From Nostoc sp. KVJ3 (GTDB lineage: Bacteria > Cyanobacteriota > Cyanobacteriia > Cyanobacteriales > Nostocaceae): DNA of 64,000 bases. Positions 62,155-64,000 of the stretch are shown piece after piece. The DNA lies in assembly GCF_026127265.1 (NCBI RefSeq), contig NZ_WWFG01000002.1:3257501-3321500 (forward strand), given 5' to 3'. Position 1 is the stretch's first letter. Every line of letters begins with the position of its first letter. The position numbers and the translations under genes are program-made. Under the pieces are notes generated by a model that searched no databases, had not been told where the DNA came from, and saw only the letters and a list, made by a program, of their open reading frames with translations.

Positions 62155-63900
62155 TTAATTAAGGCGAATCATCGCACCTTTAACTGTAATCACGCCGTTG
62201 GCTGAAATGTCTATATTTCCAGCAGCATCTAATGACATATTACCTGTTGATTTCACTGAAACAGATTTACCCATATCGTCCATTTTGATTTTATGACCGC
62301 CTGTGGTTTCAATCTCTATACAGCGATCGCTATCATTGAGATATATTTTGTGGCCACCTGTAGTTTCTACGCGAATACCTGTTTTACTACTTCCTTTATC
62401 TTCTTCAACAAACTGTAAAACATGACCTACACGAGTCTTAATGGTGCGTAACCTTACACTACCTGTAACTGAATCACTTACCTTTTCTGGTGGTGCATCC
62501 TTCCCGTTCCATACCCCACCAATGACATAAGGACGGTGAATATCGCCATGTTCAAAACCTACCAAAACTTCATCGCCTACCTCTGGTAAACAGTCGAAAC
62601 CTCGATTTGAACCGGCTCCCACAGCTACAACTCTCGCCCAGTCACTTGTATGTTCTTCTGTGAGAGTGGGAAACATTAACTTCACTCTACCCCATGACCG
62701 TGGGTCTTTGTTATCAGTCACAATTCCTACTAATAGAGTCTCAGACGGCTGGAGGCGTTTTTCTGGGGAGAGAGTTGTGAATAAGTTACCAGAACGGAGT
62801 CCCCGGACGCTGAAATCAGTTTCATAAACGCGCTGACTGAAGAAATGGCGCGTTTCTGTAACATAATATTTACCACTATAGCGATCGCCCATACCATTAA
62901 GATTAATAACCCGTCCAGGACGAATCTCAGGATTCCCTTCTCCTTTGGCATCTGCATAAACAAATTCTCCTCCCAGTTCATCACACAAAGCCTGAGCCAT
63001 AGCCTTTGCTTGATCTTGACTGGCAACAGGTTTATCTACAACAATCATTTTAGGGGAATTCTTGGGGGAATTAAGATTAGAAAATGCATTAATAGTACTA
63101 CTTCCTAGCTCATTACCTGTCTGGGTTATTTGCTTCTCTTTCTGGACTGTTGCGCTAATTAATTTTTTCTTGGTATAGTCCCAAGCGCGTACTTCCACAG
63201 AACTCACCTGTTCGGCACTGGTGACGCGGGTACTAAATTTATTAATACCAAGTAGCCATTTTAGTGATAAAGCTTGCTGAACTTTTGGTTTGTGGAAATT
63301 TAGTTTTCCCTCTGTAATAAATAGTTCAAAACCAATACGGGCAGCCCTTTCTCGCAAAAATTCCATATTAGTTTGATTTTCTTGGAAGACATAGTCATGA
63401 ACTTCACCAGTTGCCTCTATCTTGCCAGGTTTTATACCTACTTCTTCAATTATTTTTTTAACTATATCGCTATCAGTTTCATTTAAAAAAGAGCGATTAT
63501 AGCGACCTTTATGCAGACGATGGGAAATATCATAACCGCGAACAATGATGTCAGCTTCAGATTTTTCATTGAAGTGAACTTCCATCGCTGTAATTTCGCC
63601 TTCAATCAGGAATTTTCCTACCTCCTCTTGAAAATTATTATCTTGAGTAGTACTCGAAGTAAAACCCAATTTCACTTTTTTACCAATTTTAAAAAACTGA
63701 TCGTGTCGCCAAGGCTTGTTTTCTGGTCGATCAGACGTGGAAATATAGCTATTATGTATAACTAGCGTAAACATTGCTGGTAAATGAAGGCTTTCTTCGA
63801 CAGTGATTTGCAACACATCCTTTATTAATTCAAGAGAAGCAGGTTTTCCTTCTATCTCGATTTTAGGTTCGCTTAAATAAAGACTTTGTTTAGGAGACAT
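62155..63900 (-). CDS. VgrG-like spike protein (eCIS, phage gpD/gp5-like)
   Basis: 581 residues. About 1-370 is the gp27/phage late-control D-like part (VLQITVEESLHLPAMFTLVI, IIVRGYDISHRLHKGRYNRS, NMEFLRERAARIGFELFITE, VRPGRVINLNG-like RPGRVINLNGMGDRYSGKYYVTETRH). About 390-480 is the gp5 OB fold (LLVGIVTDNKDPRSWGRVKL, then LPEVGDEVLVGFEHGDIHRP and YVIGGVWNG). The C-terminus is a beta-helix spike with repeated TTGGHKI units and MSLDAAGNIDISANGVITVK. It forms the trimeric puncturing spike. No C-terminal effector extension. It begins 100 bases from the window edge; upstream genes of the cluster are expected beyond. Confidence 0.93.
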   Translation of the reverse strand: MSPKQSLYLSEPKIEIEGKPASLELIKDVLQITVEESLHLPAMFTLVIHNSYISTSDRPENKPWRHDQFFKIGKKVKLGFTSSTTQDNNFQEEVGKFLIEGEITAMEVHFNEKSEADIIVRGYDISHRLHKGRYNRSFLNETDSDIVKKIIEEVGIKPGKIEATGEVHDYVFQENQTNMEFLRERAARIGFELFITEGKLNFHKPKVQQALSLKWLLGINKFSTRVTSAEQVSSVEVRAWDYTKKKLISATVQKEKQITQTGNELGSSTINAFSNLNSPKNSPKMIVVDKPVASQDQAKAMAQALCDELGGEFVYADAKGEGNPEIRPGRVINLNGMGDRYSGKYYVTETRHFFSQRVYETDFSVRGLRSGNLFTTLSPEKRLQPSETLLVGIVTDNKDPRSWGRVKLMFPTLTEEHTSDWARVVAVGAGSNRGFDCLPEVGDEVLVGFEHGDIHRPYVIGGVWNGKDAPPEKVSDSVTGSVRLRTIKTRVGHVLQFVEEDKGSSKTGIRVETTGGHKIYLNDSDRCIEIETTGGHKIKMDDMGKSVSVKSTGNMSLDAAGNIDISANGVITVKGAMIRLN

Positions 63901-64000
63901 AAGTAGTAATAGAGATATTTAAAATGTTCAACAATTCTGTAGCTTGCTTCCCTAAAAGGGTATTCTGGCTCCTGACTTCTGAATTCTTACTTGTTAAGTA
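63901..64000. other. Window end upstream of the spike gene
   Basis: The last 100 bases contain no start of another gene that I can identify. If the cluster continues as in other cyanobacteria, the next gene on the minus strand should be a LysM-containing or tube-related protein. Confidence 0.3.

Overview
The window looks like chromosome from a filamentous, heterocyst-type cyanobacterium (Nostocales, close to Nostoc/Anabaena). Grounds: many HIP1 octamers (GCGATCGC), cyanobacteria-specific families (DUF1350, DUF3122-like, DUF1517, SLH-OprB porin, CobN beside FurA and SigC), short tandem repeats, and a very dense population of small palindromic elements in the gaps. The gene order cobN, peptidoglycan-binding protein, furA (convergent), sigC matches what I recall from Anabaena sp. 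PCC 7120.

Left part (1-24 kb): end of an M48 peptidase/TerB-like protein, a two-TM protein, a DUF1350 hydrolase-like protein, and a PP2C response regulator that meets a STAS anti-sigma antagonist exactly tail to tail. Then come YjbQ, a Rieske oxygenase, an SDR protein, a WD40 protein, a GAF histidine kinase, cobN carrying in-frame repeat insertions, a peptidoglycan-binding protein, furA, sigC, gpsA and lipA.

Middle (24-41 kb): tRNA-Pro(CGG) beside a TnpB remnant, a very large TamB-like protein, a polysaccharide deacetylase, a decayed ABC permease, small lipoproteins, tyrA, a pentapeptide-repeat protein, a DUF1517 protein and membrane proteins of unknown role.

Sugar locus (41-53.4 kb): a LacI-type repressor divergent from a gluconokinase, palindromic operators with a TGCACACGTGTGCA core, a relic of myo-inositol oxygenase behind two of those operators, tandem sugar-binding lipoproteins, a ribose/fructose-type ABC ATPase and permease, an MFS sugar porter and an SLH-OprB porin. 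Together they would carry a sugar across the outer membrane, periplasm and inner membrane and phosphorylate a gluconate-type acid. The set resembles the hrm/frt/glcP/oprB region of symbiotic Nostoc.

Right end (53.8-64 kb): a Tat-lipoprotein intradiol dioxygenase, a secreted protein with 45-residue repeats, and part of a contractile injection system on the minus strand (VgrG spike, PAAR tip, gp25, gpJ-like and gpI-like baseplate proteins, and a DUF4159-like protein). Sheath, tube and ATPase genes would lie beyond position 64000.

The gaps hold at least eight distinguishable kinds of MITE-like or hairpin repeat. No CRISPR array, rRNA or intact transposase was seen.
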